Assembly (NCBI GenBank): GCA_937139335.1
Contig: CAKZPN010000042.1
Location: 1 to 64,000 of the forward strand
Source of the DNA: an uncultured Roseicyclus sp.
GTDB taxonomy: Bacteria; Pseudomonadota; Alphaproteobacteria; Rhodobacterales; Rhodobacteraceae
Direction: 5' to 3'
DNA: 64,000 bases
In this document: one piece after another, positions 1-6,661 of the stretch
Layout of the letters: the number at the start of each line of letters is the position of its first letter
Numbering within the stretch: the first letter of the stretch is position 1
Translations under genes and position numbers: made by a program
Notes under the pieces: model-generated
Database searches by the model: none
Told to the model about the DNA's origin: nothing
What the model saw: the letters and a program-made list of their open reading frames with translations, nothing else

Positions 1-1127
1 CGCTGGCGGGATGCGACAACGGCGCCTCGGCCGAAGGGGGCTTCGAGGGGACGCTGAACGAGAACGCGTTCTTCAACGCCTACCTGATGACGGCGGACGA
101 CATGCTGCCGCGCATCGACGAGATCGGCACCGAGCTGCACTTCAACCACTTCCCGGCCGGCTGGGCCTGGGGCGTGGACAGCCCCTTCCAGTGGACCAAG
201 CAGGTGGCGAGCCACCTCGGCGGCGTGCGCAACCCGATGATCGTCAAGTGGCCGGCGCGCTTCGCCGGCCGGGGCGAGACGCGCACCCAGTTCCTGCACG
301 TCATCGACATTGCGCCGACGCTCCTCGACGCGGCGGGGGTGGCCGAGCCGCGCAGCGTCAACGGCACGGCGCAGACCCCGATCCAGGGCACGAGTTTCCT
401 GCCGACGCTCGACAGCGCCGACGCGGACGAGGTGCGCACCAGCCAGTATTTCGAGATGGTCGTCAATCGCGGCATGTACAAGGACGGCTGGTGGGCCGCT
501 TCGCTGGCCTTCGAGCCGTGGGACCCGATCCGGGGCGAGTTCGACCCGATGACGGCGCCCTGGGAACTCTACAATCTGGAGGAGGATTTCACCCAGGCCC
601 GCGACGTCGCGGCGGAGAACCCGGCCCGGCTGGAGGAGCTGAAGGCGCTGTGGTGGGCAGAGGCGTCGCGCAACAAGGCGCTGCCGCTCGACTGGCGCGG
701 TGCGGAGCGCTTCAGCGCCGAGTTCACGGGCAAGCCGAACCTGGCGGGCGACCGCACGACGTTCACCTATCCGGGGCCGCTCGCGGGGCTGCCGGAGGCC
801 TCCTCGCCGGACCTCAAGAACAAGTCGTTCAGCGTGACGGCGAAGGTCGACAAGCCGCTGGTCGGCGCGAACCTTGCGGCGCACCTGGACGGTCTGCGCA
901 CGCAGATGCGCAAGGCGGCAGAGAACCTGGAGTTCGAGGAAGCCGCCCGGCTGCGCGACGAGGTGAAGCGACTGGAAGCCGTGGAGCTTGCGGTGGCGGA
1001 CGACCCGCTGGCGCGCCAATCGGCGGTGGAGGCGGCAAGCGAGGCCGCCACGAAGATGGCCGGAAGGAGCACGGCGGGCCGGCCGGGACAGCGGGGCGGG
1101 AAGAGCCGGTATGGGGGGAAGAGGTAG
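1..1127 (+). CDS. Sulfatase C-terminal part fused in frame to the UvrB C-terminal UVR tail (5' partial)
   Basis: The reading frame is open from base 3, so the gene starts before the window. Residues visible up to about base 850 are the C-terminal half of a family S1 arylsulfatase: the DNGASAEGG stretch that lies after the metal site, then GGVRNPMIVKWPAR, IDIAPTLLDAAG and a WELYNLEEDFTQARD segment, all typical of the family. From about base 852 the protein becomes the UvrB C-terminus: LVGANLAAHLDGLR, then the UVR motif AAENLEFEEAARLRDEVKRL and a basic Gly-rich tail ending GGKR. A sulfatase would normally continue into a beta-sandwich C-terminus here, and a UvrB would have its helicase domains in front. 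The join falls at a VTAKVD stretch that I would expect in both parents. It may be a real deletion fusion or an assembly artefact. The sulfatase activity is doubtful without its own C-terminus. Confidence 0.8.
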   Translation, partial: LAGCDNGASAEGGFEGTLNENAFFNAYLMTADDMLPRIDEIGTELHFNHFPAGWAWGVDSPFQWTKQVASHLGGVRNPMIVKWPARFAGRGETRTQFLHVIDIAPTLLDAAGVAEPRSVNGTAQTPIQGTSFLPTLDSADADEVRTSQYFEMVVNRGMYKDGWWAASLAFEPWDPIRGEFDPMTAPWELYNLEEDFTQARDVAAENPARLEELKALWWAEASRNKALPLDWRGAERFSAEFTGKPNLAGDRTTFTYPGPLAGLPEASSPDLKNKSFSVTAKVDKPLVGANLAAHLDGLRTQMRKAAENLEFEEAARLRDEVKRLEAVELAVADDPLARQSAVEAASEAATKMAGRSTAGRPGQRGGKSRYGGKR

Positions 1128-1147
1128 GGTGGGCAATTCTGCCCACC
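1124..1147 (+). repeat. REP-like hairpin, copy A
   Basis: GTAGGGTGGGCAATTC is followed by TGCCCACC, forming an 8-bp stem (GGTGGGCA / TGCCCACC) with a 4-base loop at 1128-1147. It overlaps the TAG stop codon of the preceding gene at 1125-1127. It is 23/24 identical to the reverse complement of copy C at 1786-1809, so copies A and C form an inverted pair around the RAYT pseudogene. Confidence 0.8.
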
Positions 1148-1178
1148 ACCTCGCAACATCGGTCGTGGTCAACCGTGA

Positions 1179-1197
1179 GCAGGATTGCCCACCCTAC
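1179..1197 (-). repeat. REP-like element, copy B (half)
   Basis: GCAGGATTGCCCACCCTAC is the reverse complement of the head of the REP unit (GTAGGGTGGGCAATCCTGC) but lacks the second arm of the hairpin. With copy A about 30 bases away in the opposite orientation it makes a BIME-like inverted pair next to the 3' end of the transposase pseudogene. Confidence 0.7.
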
Positions 1198-1717
1198 TCG
1201 CCGAAGTCTCCCTCCGTCTCTCTCGCGGACCACCCGTCCGGCACTCGCCCTGCCCGATGATCGCGGTGAATGGATGACAGCGTCCAGTCCATCGGGGCCG
1301 CGACCAACCTGTGCCGCACCGGATTGGCCCAGCAGTACTCGCGTGGCGCTGGTAGTCCTCCTGATCTCGCACCAGATGCTCCCAGTAGCGGCGCTGCCAG
1401 ACTCCGGCTTCGCGTTTCCGCTCCTTCGAGCGGGATCGCGCAAGCCTCGCACCAAGGCCGTGCGTGAAGCGCGCCTTGATGCGTCGCCATCTCTCCGGGA
1501 ATTCCGCATCACCTGCCGGCAGGGTCCAGACCGCGTGAAGATGATCAGGCAGGATCACGATGGCATCACAGACCACCGGAAGCTCCAGAACTGTCCGACG
1601 ATAGGCGTCGCGCAGCAGGTCGGCGTGATCCGACAAGAGAGGCTCGCCCCGACTGGCGGTGACCACCGTGAAGAAATAGGTCCCGCCGGGGACGCGCAGG
1701 CGACGATAGGACGACAT
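1194..1717 (-). pseudogene. REP-associated tyrosine transposase (RAYT, Y1/IS200-like), frameshifted
   Basis: The N-terminal frame (from 1717) reads MSSYRRLRVPGGTYFFTVV, the usual RAYT opening, then ILPDHLHAVWTLP carrying the HUH metal-binding pair (HLH), and VWQRRYWEHLVRDQEDYQRH with the candidate catalytic Tyr region. After YQRH, at about 1345, the expected EYCWANPVRHRLV continues in another frame and runs to a stop at 1194. One missing base between the His codon and the GAG codon explains the switch. RAYTs nick and join REP hairpins at single-stranded DNA. The matching REP copies A, B and C sit directly on both sides, so this is a decayed or recently broken REPtron. A programmed frameshift or a sequencing error remains possible. 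Confidence 0.85.
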
Positions 1718-1785
1718 GCCGGCAAGGTTGCCGGAGATCGGTTAACAATCTGTAGCCGCGGGGACGCGACGTAGCGGCGGCGGTT

Positions 1786-1809
1786 GGTGGGCAGGATTGC
1801 CCACCCTAC
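1786..1809 (-). repeat. REP-like hairpin, copy C
   Basis: GGTGGGCA and TGCCCACC form an 8-bp stem with a 4-base loop at 1786-1805, followed by CTAC. The element is inverted relative to copy A and lies 69 bases upstream of the RAYT start codon, as expected for a transposase flanked by its own target elements. Confidence 0.8.
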
Positions 1810-1916
1810 GGGCAGGGCCTCCGCCAAGTAAGGACATCCACCATTGTCCTGCCCTGCCACCATCCCGCACCTTGCCCCCATTTATCAGGGGCCTGCGTCA
1901 TCTTGCAGGGACATTC

Positions 1917-2255
1917 ATGCAAAGCATTTCACTTGGAATCGGCTTCATCGCCGTCACCACGCTCGTCGTGATCGTCGGCGATCTTCTTCTCAAGATGGCT
2001 GCCGACAGGGGGCTGACGGCGGTCTCCGCGCTCGTGGTGCTCGGGATCGTGCTCTATGGCATCTCGGCGCTGCTCTGGTTCGGGGCGATGCGCCACATCA
2101 CGCTCGGGCAAGCGGGGGTGGCCTATTCCATGCTCACCCTCGTGGCCCTCGCGCTCATCGGGGCCACGGTCTTCGGTGAACGGCTGGGGCTGCGCGAGGT
2201 TGCCGGGATCGGCTGCGCGCTGACCGCGATGTGCCTGATGGTGCGGGTGGAGTAA
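1917..2255 (+). CDS. Small DMT/SMR-type membrane transporter
   Basis: The protein has 112 residues and four hydrophobic segments, the size and layout of single-EamA or SMR-type members of the drug/metabolite transporter superfamily. The last two segments read VAYSMLTLVALALIGATVFGERLGLREVAGIGCALTAMCLMV, where the FGERLGLREVAGIGCAL part is the typical final-helix signature of EamA/SMR proteins. It starts at 1917 because a GCAGGGA ribosome site lies just upstream and earlier in-frame starts would give a non-hydrophobic, REP-derived leader. The substrate is unknown. Half-size members work as dimers in the inner membrane. There is no operon partner. Confidence 0.75.
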   Translation: MQSISLGIGFIAVTTLVVIVGDLLLKMAADRGLTAVSALVVLGIVLYGISALLWFGAMRHITLGQAGVAYSMLTLVALALIGATVFGERLGLREVAGIGCALTAMCLMVRVE

Positions 2256-2281
2256 CACCCAGGCCAGCGTGCCAGCGATGG

Positions 2282-2560
2282 CTACCGCGCCTTGCGTCTG
2301 ACGGCGCCAACGATCGCGAGCACGACCACGGCAAAGACCGCCCCGGCGATCAGGATCAGCAACACGCCGCCCGCCGCAAGCGCGGTCAGCCCAAGCGCGG
2401 CCAGCACGAAGGGCGCGGCGACGGCGGCCAGGATGCCCACGATCACGTAGAGCGCCGTCGAGCCCTCGGCCACGCGGCTGGCGAGGAAGCCTGCGGCGGC
2501 TCCGATCAGGATCAGGAAGATCAGGGCAACGACCCCGATCACGTCGAGCAAGGCTTCCAT
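2282..2560 (-). CDS. Small integral membrane protein, GlsB/YeaQ-like
   Basis: The protein has 92 residues and is almost entirely hydrophobic, with three predicted helices rich in Ala, Val, Ile and Leu and a basic C-terminus (VRRKAR). Length and composition resemble the GlsB/YeaQ/YmgE stress-associated membrane proteins, but the Gly pattern of that family is not clearly present, so the family call is tentative. It is a single gene, convergent with the DMT-type gene (26-base gap) and followed upstream by the ZIP transporter on the same strand. Confidence 0.6.
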   Translation of the reverse strand: MEALLDVIGVVALIFLILIGAAAGFLASRVAEGSTALYVIVGILAAVAAPFVLAALGLTALAAGGVLLILIAGAVFAVVVLAIVGAVRRKAR

Positions 2561-2652
2561 TGGGTCTCTCCATCCGGCGTGTCAGGTAAGACAACGGCAA
2601 GAAAGGGCCGGCGGTTCCGCCCGGCCGCGACGACCCGCGACGCGGGGCGGCC

Positions 2653-3426
2653 TCAGACCCCCAGCCAGACGTCGAGGAACAGCATGAGGACGAGCCCCAC
2701 CGCCAGCCCCAGCGTGGCGAGCTTCTGGTGCCCCGCCCGGTGCGTCTCGGGGATGATCTCGTGGCTGATGACGTAGAGCATCGCGCCGGCCGCGAAGGCC
2801 AGCCCCCAGGGCAGCAGCGGCTCCGACACCGACACCACGCCCGCGCCCAGCAACCCGCCGAGCGGCTCGACCATGCCGGTCAGCGCGGCGATGCCCCAGG
2901 CGTGGTCCCGCCGATAGCCCTCGCCCAGCAGCGCCACCGCCACCGCAAGCCCCTCGGGCGCGTTCTGCAGGCCGATGCCGATGGCCAGCGGCAGGCCGCT
3001 TGCGTAGCCCTCCGCCCCGAAGCCGACGCCGACGGCCAGCCCCTCGGGAAAGTTGTGGATTGTGATCGCGATGATGAAGAGCCAGACCCGCCGCAGCGCC
3101 GCACCTTCCGGCCCCTCGTGTCCCGACCGGAAGTGCTCATGCGGCAGCACCTCGTTCATCACGTGCACCGCCGCCATGCCGAGCAGGATTGCGGCGCAGA
3201 CGATTGCGGCGGGCACCGCGCCGCCGAAATCCTCCGCCGCCGCGTCGAGCGCCGGGATGATCAGCGAGAAGAACGATGCGGCCAGCATGACGCCTGCGGC
3301 GAAGCCGAGCGACATGTCGCGGAAGGCGCGGCCGGGCCGCCGCCCCAAAAGCACCGGCAGCGCGCCCGCCGCCGTCATCGAGCCGGCGGCGAGGCTTCCG
3401 AGAAATCCGAGGAGCAGGGGTGACAT
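2653..3426 (-). CDS. ZIP family divalent metal transporter
   Basis: The protein has 257 residues with about eight membrane segments. Two metal-site helices are evident: H124-N-F-P-E128-G and Q154-N-A-P-E158-G, the paired transport-site motifs of ZIP proteins of the GufA/ZupT branch. Between helices III and IV is the expected His-containing cytoplasmic loop (PHEHFRSGHEG, about 95-106). ZIP proteins bring zinc, iron or manganese into the cytoplasm. No Zur or Fur box was recognised in the 67-base gap to the rhodanese gene. The specific metal cannot be told from sequence. Confidence 0.9.
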   Translation of the reverse strand: MSPLLLGFLGSLAAGSMTAAGALPVLLGRRPGRAFRDMSLGFAAGVMLAASFFSLIIPALDAAAEDFGGAVPAAIVCAAILLGMAAVHVMNEVLPHEHFRSGHEGPEGAALRRVWLFIIAITIHNFPEGLAVGVGFGAEGYASGLPLAIGIGLQNAPEGLAVAVALLGEGYRRDHAWGIAALTGMVEPLGGLLGAGVVSVSEPLLPWGLAFAAGAMLYVISHEIIPETHRAGHQKLATLGLAVGLVLMLFLDVWLGV

Positions 3427-3493
3427 CCGGACAGCCTAACCTGCTTTGCTCGGCGTGCACCAGTCGCAGACGTCTGCGCGCAGGACTGCGGCG

Positions 3494-4105
3494 TCACTGC
3501 CCCGCCACGACCGAGGGATCGCCCGGCACCACGGTCAGGCCGAGCATATGCCAGTTCTGCATGCCGCCGCGGTAGTAGCTGATGTTCTCGGCCGGGAACC
3601 CCGCCTCGATCATCCGTCGCGCCGCGGTGGGCGACTGGCCGCACCAGGGGCCGTTGCAGAACAGGATCACCTGCGGCAGGTCGCCCTCACAGACGAAACC
3701 GTCGAAATCCACGACGCAGCCCAGTTCGCCCAGCCGGTCGGCGGCCTCGGTATAGGGCACGGAGATCGCGCCGGGGATGGTGCCAGCCTCGAACTCGGGC
3801 TCGATCCGGCCATCGACCACGAGTGTGCCGGGATCCTGCAGGCCCGCCAGAACCTCGAGCTCGCCCACCGGCGTCACGCCCTCGGCGGGGATCATCGGCT
3901 GGATGCAGAAGTTCGGACAGGGCCGCGAGGTGAGCGTCCAGTCGCCCTCCAGCCGGGCCGCGTTGTCCTGGTTGCGCGTGATCTCGACCGGGCCGGCGGC
4001 TGTCTCGACCGTGACCGACATCGCGTCGGGCGTGAGGCCGACCGGGTCGGCGAGCGCCAGACCGGGAAGGCTGAGCAGGGCGGCTGCTAGAACTGTGATA
4101 CGCAT
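3494..4105 (-). CDS. Periplasmic rhodanese-like protein
   Basis: The protein has 203 residues. The start at 4105 gives a clean signal peptide (MRITVLAAALLSLPGLALAD); the upstream in-frame ATG would put charged residues before it. The C-terminal rhodanese domain has DGRIEPEFEAGTIPGAISVPY (CH2A-like) around 98-118 and the active-site loop C150-NGPWCGQSP, followed by the typical AARRMIEAGFPAENISYYRGGMQNW ending. C150 is the likely persulfide-carrying Cys. Two further Cys pairs (63/67 and 130/139) could form disulfides. Rhodaneses of this kind occur near thiosulfate or quinone-linked sulfur metabolism, but no such partners are next to it. The exact role is unknown. Confidence 0.85.
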   Translation of the reverse strand: MRITVLAAALLSLPGLALADPVGLTPDAMSVTVETAAGPVEITRNQDNAARLEGDWTLTSRPCPNFCIQPMIPAEGVTPVGELEVLAGLQDPGTLVVDGRIEPEFEAGTIPGAISVPYTEAADRLGELGCVVDFDGFVCEGDLPQVILFCNGPWCGQSPTAARRMIEAGFPAENISYYRGGMQNWHMLGLTVVPGDPSVVAGQ

Positions 4106-4228
4106 GGGATCCTCCGTTTCTCCTCGCATCCAGCCTCGGGCGGATGCTTGGCGCAGTCAACCACGGGTTGGTCGCGCGCGGGCAATGCGGCGCCTTTCCT
4201 TGCCGGGCGCCCGTGCTACCCTCACCCC

Positions 4229-4666
4229 ATGCATCCGATCCTCGTCGCCTGCCTCGCCCTGTGCTTGACCGCGCCCGCCCATGCCTGGCAGGCCGGGCAG
4301 GACGGCGCGATATGCACCCTCGACCACAGCGAGGCTTCCGGCGACATCCGGCTGACCTACGACCCCGCCGGGCCGCTCTACACGATCACCGTCACCCGAG
4401 CGGAGCCCTGGCCGGTGGCCGATCTGTTCGGCATCGCCTTCCTGGGCGGGGAGGAGAACACCATCACCACGGAGCGCCACAGCAATTCCGCCGACGGGCG
4501 CGCGATCAGCGTGGCCGACCGCGGCTTCGGCAACGTGCTGCGGGGGCTGGCGGCGAACACGGCCGCGACGGTCTTCGCGGGCACAGAGACGCTCTCCGTC
4601 TCGCTCGCGGGCGCAGCGCCGGAGGTCGCCGCGTTCGAGGCCTGCGGGACGAGGCCGAGCGTCTGA
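4229..4666 (+). CDS. Secreted protein of unknown function
   Basis: The protein has 145 residues with an N-terminal signal peptide (MHPILVACLALCLTAPAHA, cleavage after AHA). The mature part is a predicted beta-rich domain with two Cys, one near the N-terminus (ICTL) and one near the C-terminus (EACGTRP), likely a disulfide. No enzyme motif is visible. The ATG at 4229 is preferred over upstream starts because it begins the signal peptide. The stop codon abuts the stop of the convergent spermidine-synthase-like gene with no gap. I do not recognise the family. Confidence 0.65.
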   Translation: MHPILVACLALCLTAPAHAWQAGQDGAICTLDHSEASGDIRLTYDPAGPLYTITVTRAEPWPVADLFGIAFLGGEENTITTERHSNSADGRAISVADRGFGNVLRGLAANTAATVFAGTETLSVSLAGAAPEVAAFEACGTRPSV

Positions 4667-6226
4667 TCAGCGGAACCAGAAATCCCAGCCGCGCTGGTAT
4701 TCCGCGACCAGCGGATGGCCTTGGATCGAGTTCACCTCGACCTCGCGCGGACCCTGGTCCGGACCGAAGGCCTGCGACGCGCGCCAGACCTCGGGTGTCA
4801 GATGGCGCAGGCCGTCCGGCAGGAACGGGTCGCGGTCGGCGGCAGGCAACAGGGGCGCGGCCATCACGAAACCCCAGTCGCCGAAGCTGGGCACGTAGAC
4901 GTGGTAGGGCAGCGTGTCGAGCGTGCCTCCGGGATCAAGCGGGTTGCGGGTGTCAGCGAGCGTCGCCTCGACCGTCCAGAACGCGCCGGGCGAGAAGGTG
5001 GGGGAGCCCGCCTGCGTGACGAAGATCCCCTGCCCGCTCAGCCGCTCGGCCATCATGGCGTAGAATTCGACCGAGTAGAGCTTTGACAAGGCGGGGGACT
5101 TCGGGTCGGGCAGGTCGCCGATGATGACGTCGTAGATGTCCTGATCTTCGGCCAGGAAGGCCCAGGCGTCGGCGTTCACGATCTCCACCCTCGGGTCGTT
5201 CAGCGAACTCGCATTGAGCGCCGTCAGGTCAGGGTTCTCGGAAAACAGCTCGGTCACGCGCGGGTCGAGGTCGACCAGCCGCACCCGCTCCACGCCGTCG
5301 TGGCGCAGCACCTCGCGCACCGCCATGCCGTCGCCACCGCCCAGCACCAGCACCGAGGCGCGGCGCGGCGCGAGACCCATCGCGGGGTGCACCAGCGCCT
5401 CGTGGTAGCGGTGCTCGTCCAGGCTGTCGAACTGGATCGAATGGTCGAGGAACAGGCGGTAGCGTTCGTCGAAGCGGGTCAGGATGATCGACTGGTAGGG
5501 AGTCGTTTCGGACAGGATCACCTGGTCCTCGAAAAGCCGGGCGTCGACAATGGAAACCAGCCGTTCGGACCCGAAGAGGCCCAGCAGTGCCGCCAGCATG
5601 AAGCCGCCCCAAGGCACCCAGTAGACCGGCGAGAGACGGTCGCGGAACAGCCAGATCGAAAACCCCGCCACCATCAGATTCAGAGCGCCGAAGGCCAGCG
5701 AGGCGGCCATCAGCGACAGGTTGGGGATGATGAGCAGCGGAAAGGCCAGCGAGGCGGCCAGCGCGCCGATGTAGTCGGCTGTCAGCACGTTCTCGAACCG
5801 GAATTCGGCCGCCCCGATCCCCTTCATCACGCGAGAGATGAGCGGGATCTCCATCCCCGACAACACGCCGATGGCGATCAGCCCGCCGTAGAGCGGCAGG
5901 CCCACAGTGCCGTACCACGCGTAGGAAAAGAACAGGAGCGGCCCGAGCGCACCGCCGATCACGCCGAGCGCCAGCTGCGCGCGCACGAAGCCCGACAGCG
6001 CGTCGCCGACGTAGCGCGAGACATAGGCGCCGACTCCCATCGCGCTCAGGAACACCCCGATGACGAAGCTGAACTGCCGGATGCTGTCGCCCAGCAGGTA
6101 GCTGGCGATGGTCGCCGCGATCAGCTCGTAGATCAGGCCCGCGACGGCGACGACGAAGGTCGCCGCCAGAAGCCAGGCGACCTTGGGCGTAACCTCGGCG
6201 CGGTCCGGGGAGGGGGCCGCGGTCAC
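4667..6226 (-). CDS. Membrane-anchored spermidine/spermine synthase-like aminopropyltransferase
   Basis: The protein has 519 residues. About 200 N-terminal residues form seven hydrophobic segments. The C-terminal half is a SpeE-type Rossmann domain: ETTPYQSIILT, FLDHSIQFDSLDEHRYHEALVHPAM, the nucleotide-binding loop VLVLGGGDGMAVREVLRH, VDLDP, and the catalytic region VIIGDLPDPKSPALSKLYSVEFY with the expected Asp. SpeE proteins move an aminopropyl group from decarboxylated SAM to a polyamine. This fused form is a separate branch whose substrate is not established. It is the last gene of a five-gene operon (DUF4178, DUF4178, small membrane protein, DUF350, this gene), 7 bases after the DUF350 stop. 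No SpeD (SAM decarboxylase) gene lies in the window, so its aminopropyl donor must come from elsewhere or it uses another chemistry. Confidence 0.88.
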   Translation of the reverse strand: MTAAPSPDRAEVTPKVAWLLAATFVVAVAGLIYELIAATIASYLLGDSIRQFSFVIGVFLSAMGVGAYVSRYVGDALSGFVRAQLALGVIGGALGPLLFFSYAWYGTVGLPLYGGLIAIGVLSGMEIPLISRVMKGIGAAEFRFENVLTADYIGALAASLAFPLLIIPNLSLMAASLAFGALNLMVAGFSIWLFRDRLSPVYWVPWGGFMLAALLGLFGSERLVSIVDARLFEDQVILSETTPYQSIILTRFDERYRLFLDHSIQFDSLDEHRYHEALVHPAMGLAPRRASVLVLGGGDGMAVREVLRHDGVERVRLVDLDPRVTELFSENPDLTALNASSLNDPRVEIVNADAWAFLAEDQDIYDVIIGDLPDPKSPALSKLYSVEFYAMMAERLSGQGIFVTQAGSPTFSPGAFWTVEATLADTRNPLDPGGTLDTLPYHVYVPSFGDWGFVMAAPLLPAADRDPFLPDGLRHLTPEVWRASQAFGPDQGPREVEVNSIQGHPLVAEYQRGWDFWFR

Positions 6227-6233
6227 GGGCGGA

Positions 6234-6455
6234 TCAGTCCGACAACACCACGGCCGCGATGATGATCGCCATCGCGATGAAGATCGACGCGATCAGGATC
6301 GCCAGAGCGACGTTCTGATCTTCCTCGATCTCCTTGATGATCGGGAAGGGGGTCACGATGTCGACCACCTTCCAGCAGATATACATGAGGCCCATGCCGA
6401 TGCCCGTGTAGAACAGCATCGAGACGACCTCGGAGAGTATGATCCCGTCCAGCAT
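6234..6455 (-). CDS. DUF350 family small membrane protein
   Basis: The protein has 73 residues with two hydrophobic helices (about 9-30 and 47-72) joined by an acidic loop (PFPIIKEIEEDQN). Size and pattern fit a single DUF350 repeat; YjfL of E. coli is a multi-repeat relative. DUF350 genes are often found with DUF4178 proteins, polyamine-type enzymes and PspA-like proteins in membrane-stress clusters, which is the arrangement here without PspA. It lies 7 bases before the synthase and 16 bases after the preceding small gene, so it is co-transcribed. The biochemical role is unknown. Confidence 0.8.
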   Translation of the reverse strand: MLDGIILSEVVSMLFYTGIGMGLMYICWKVVDIVTPFPIIKEIEEDQNVALAILIASIFIAMAIIIAAVVLSD

Positions 6456-6471
6456 CAGGTTTCCTTTCTGA

Positions 6472-6657
6472 TCATTTGACGCGCCCGAAAAATCCGTAGC
6501 CGCCTGTGGTTCCCGTTCCCGTCGATCCGGTGCGCACCGACGGCGCGGTGGCGGACAGGTCGCTGCTTGCGCGCCCGATCCCGTACCAGGACATGTAGCC
6601 GGCCCCCAACAGGAGGGTCACGCAGCCGGCGATGATGACAAGGCGAAAGGGGTTCAT
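6472..6657 (-). CDS. Small single-span membrane protein in the DUF4178/DUF350 operon
   Basis: The protein has 61 residues: a short basic start (MNPFR), one hydrophobic helix (LVIIAGCVTLLLGAGYMSWYGI), then a flexible Ser/Thr/Gly-rich tail ending GYGFFGRVK. The start at 6657 lies 4 bases after the DUF4178 stop; a farther upstream ATG would overlap the previous gene by 29 bases. No family recognised. Its tight position between the membrane DUF4178 gene and DUF350 suggests it belongs to the same complex. Confidence 0.65.
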   Translation of the reverse strand: MNPFRLVIIAGCVTLLLGAGYMSWYGIGRASSDLSATAPSVRTGSTGTGTTGGYGFFGRVK

Positions 6658-6661
6658 CGCG

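Noticed and set aside
1053..1130. Possible fluoride or other riboswitch near position 61053-61112 (crcB leader) and in this region
   Set aside because: The crcB leader lacks the fluoride-riboswitch core sequence, and the hairpins at 1124-1147 are explained by the REP family.
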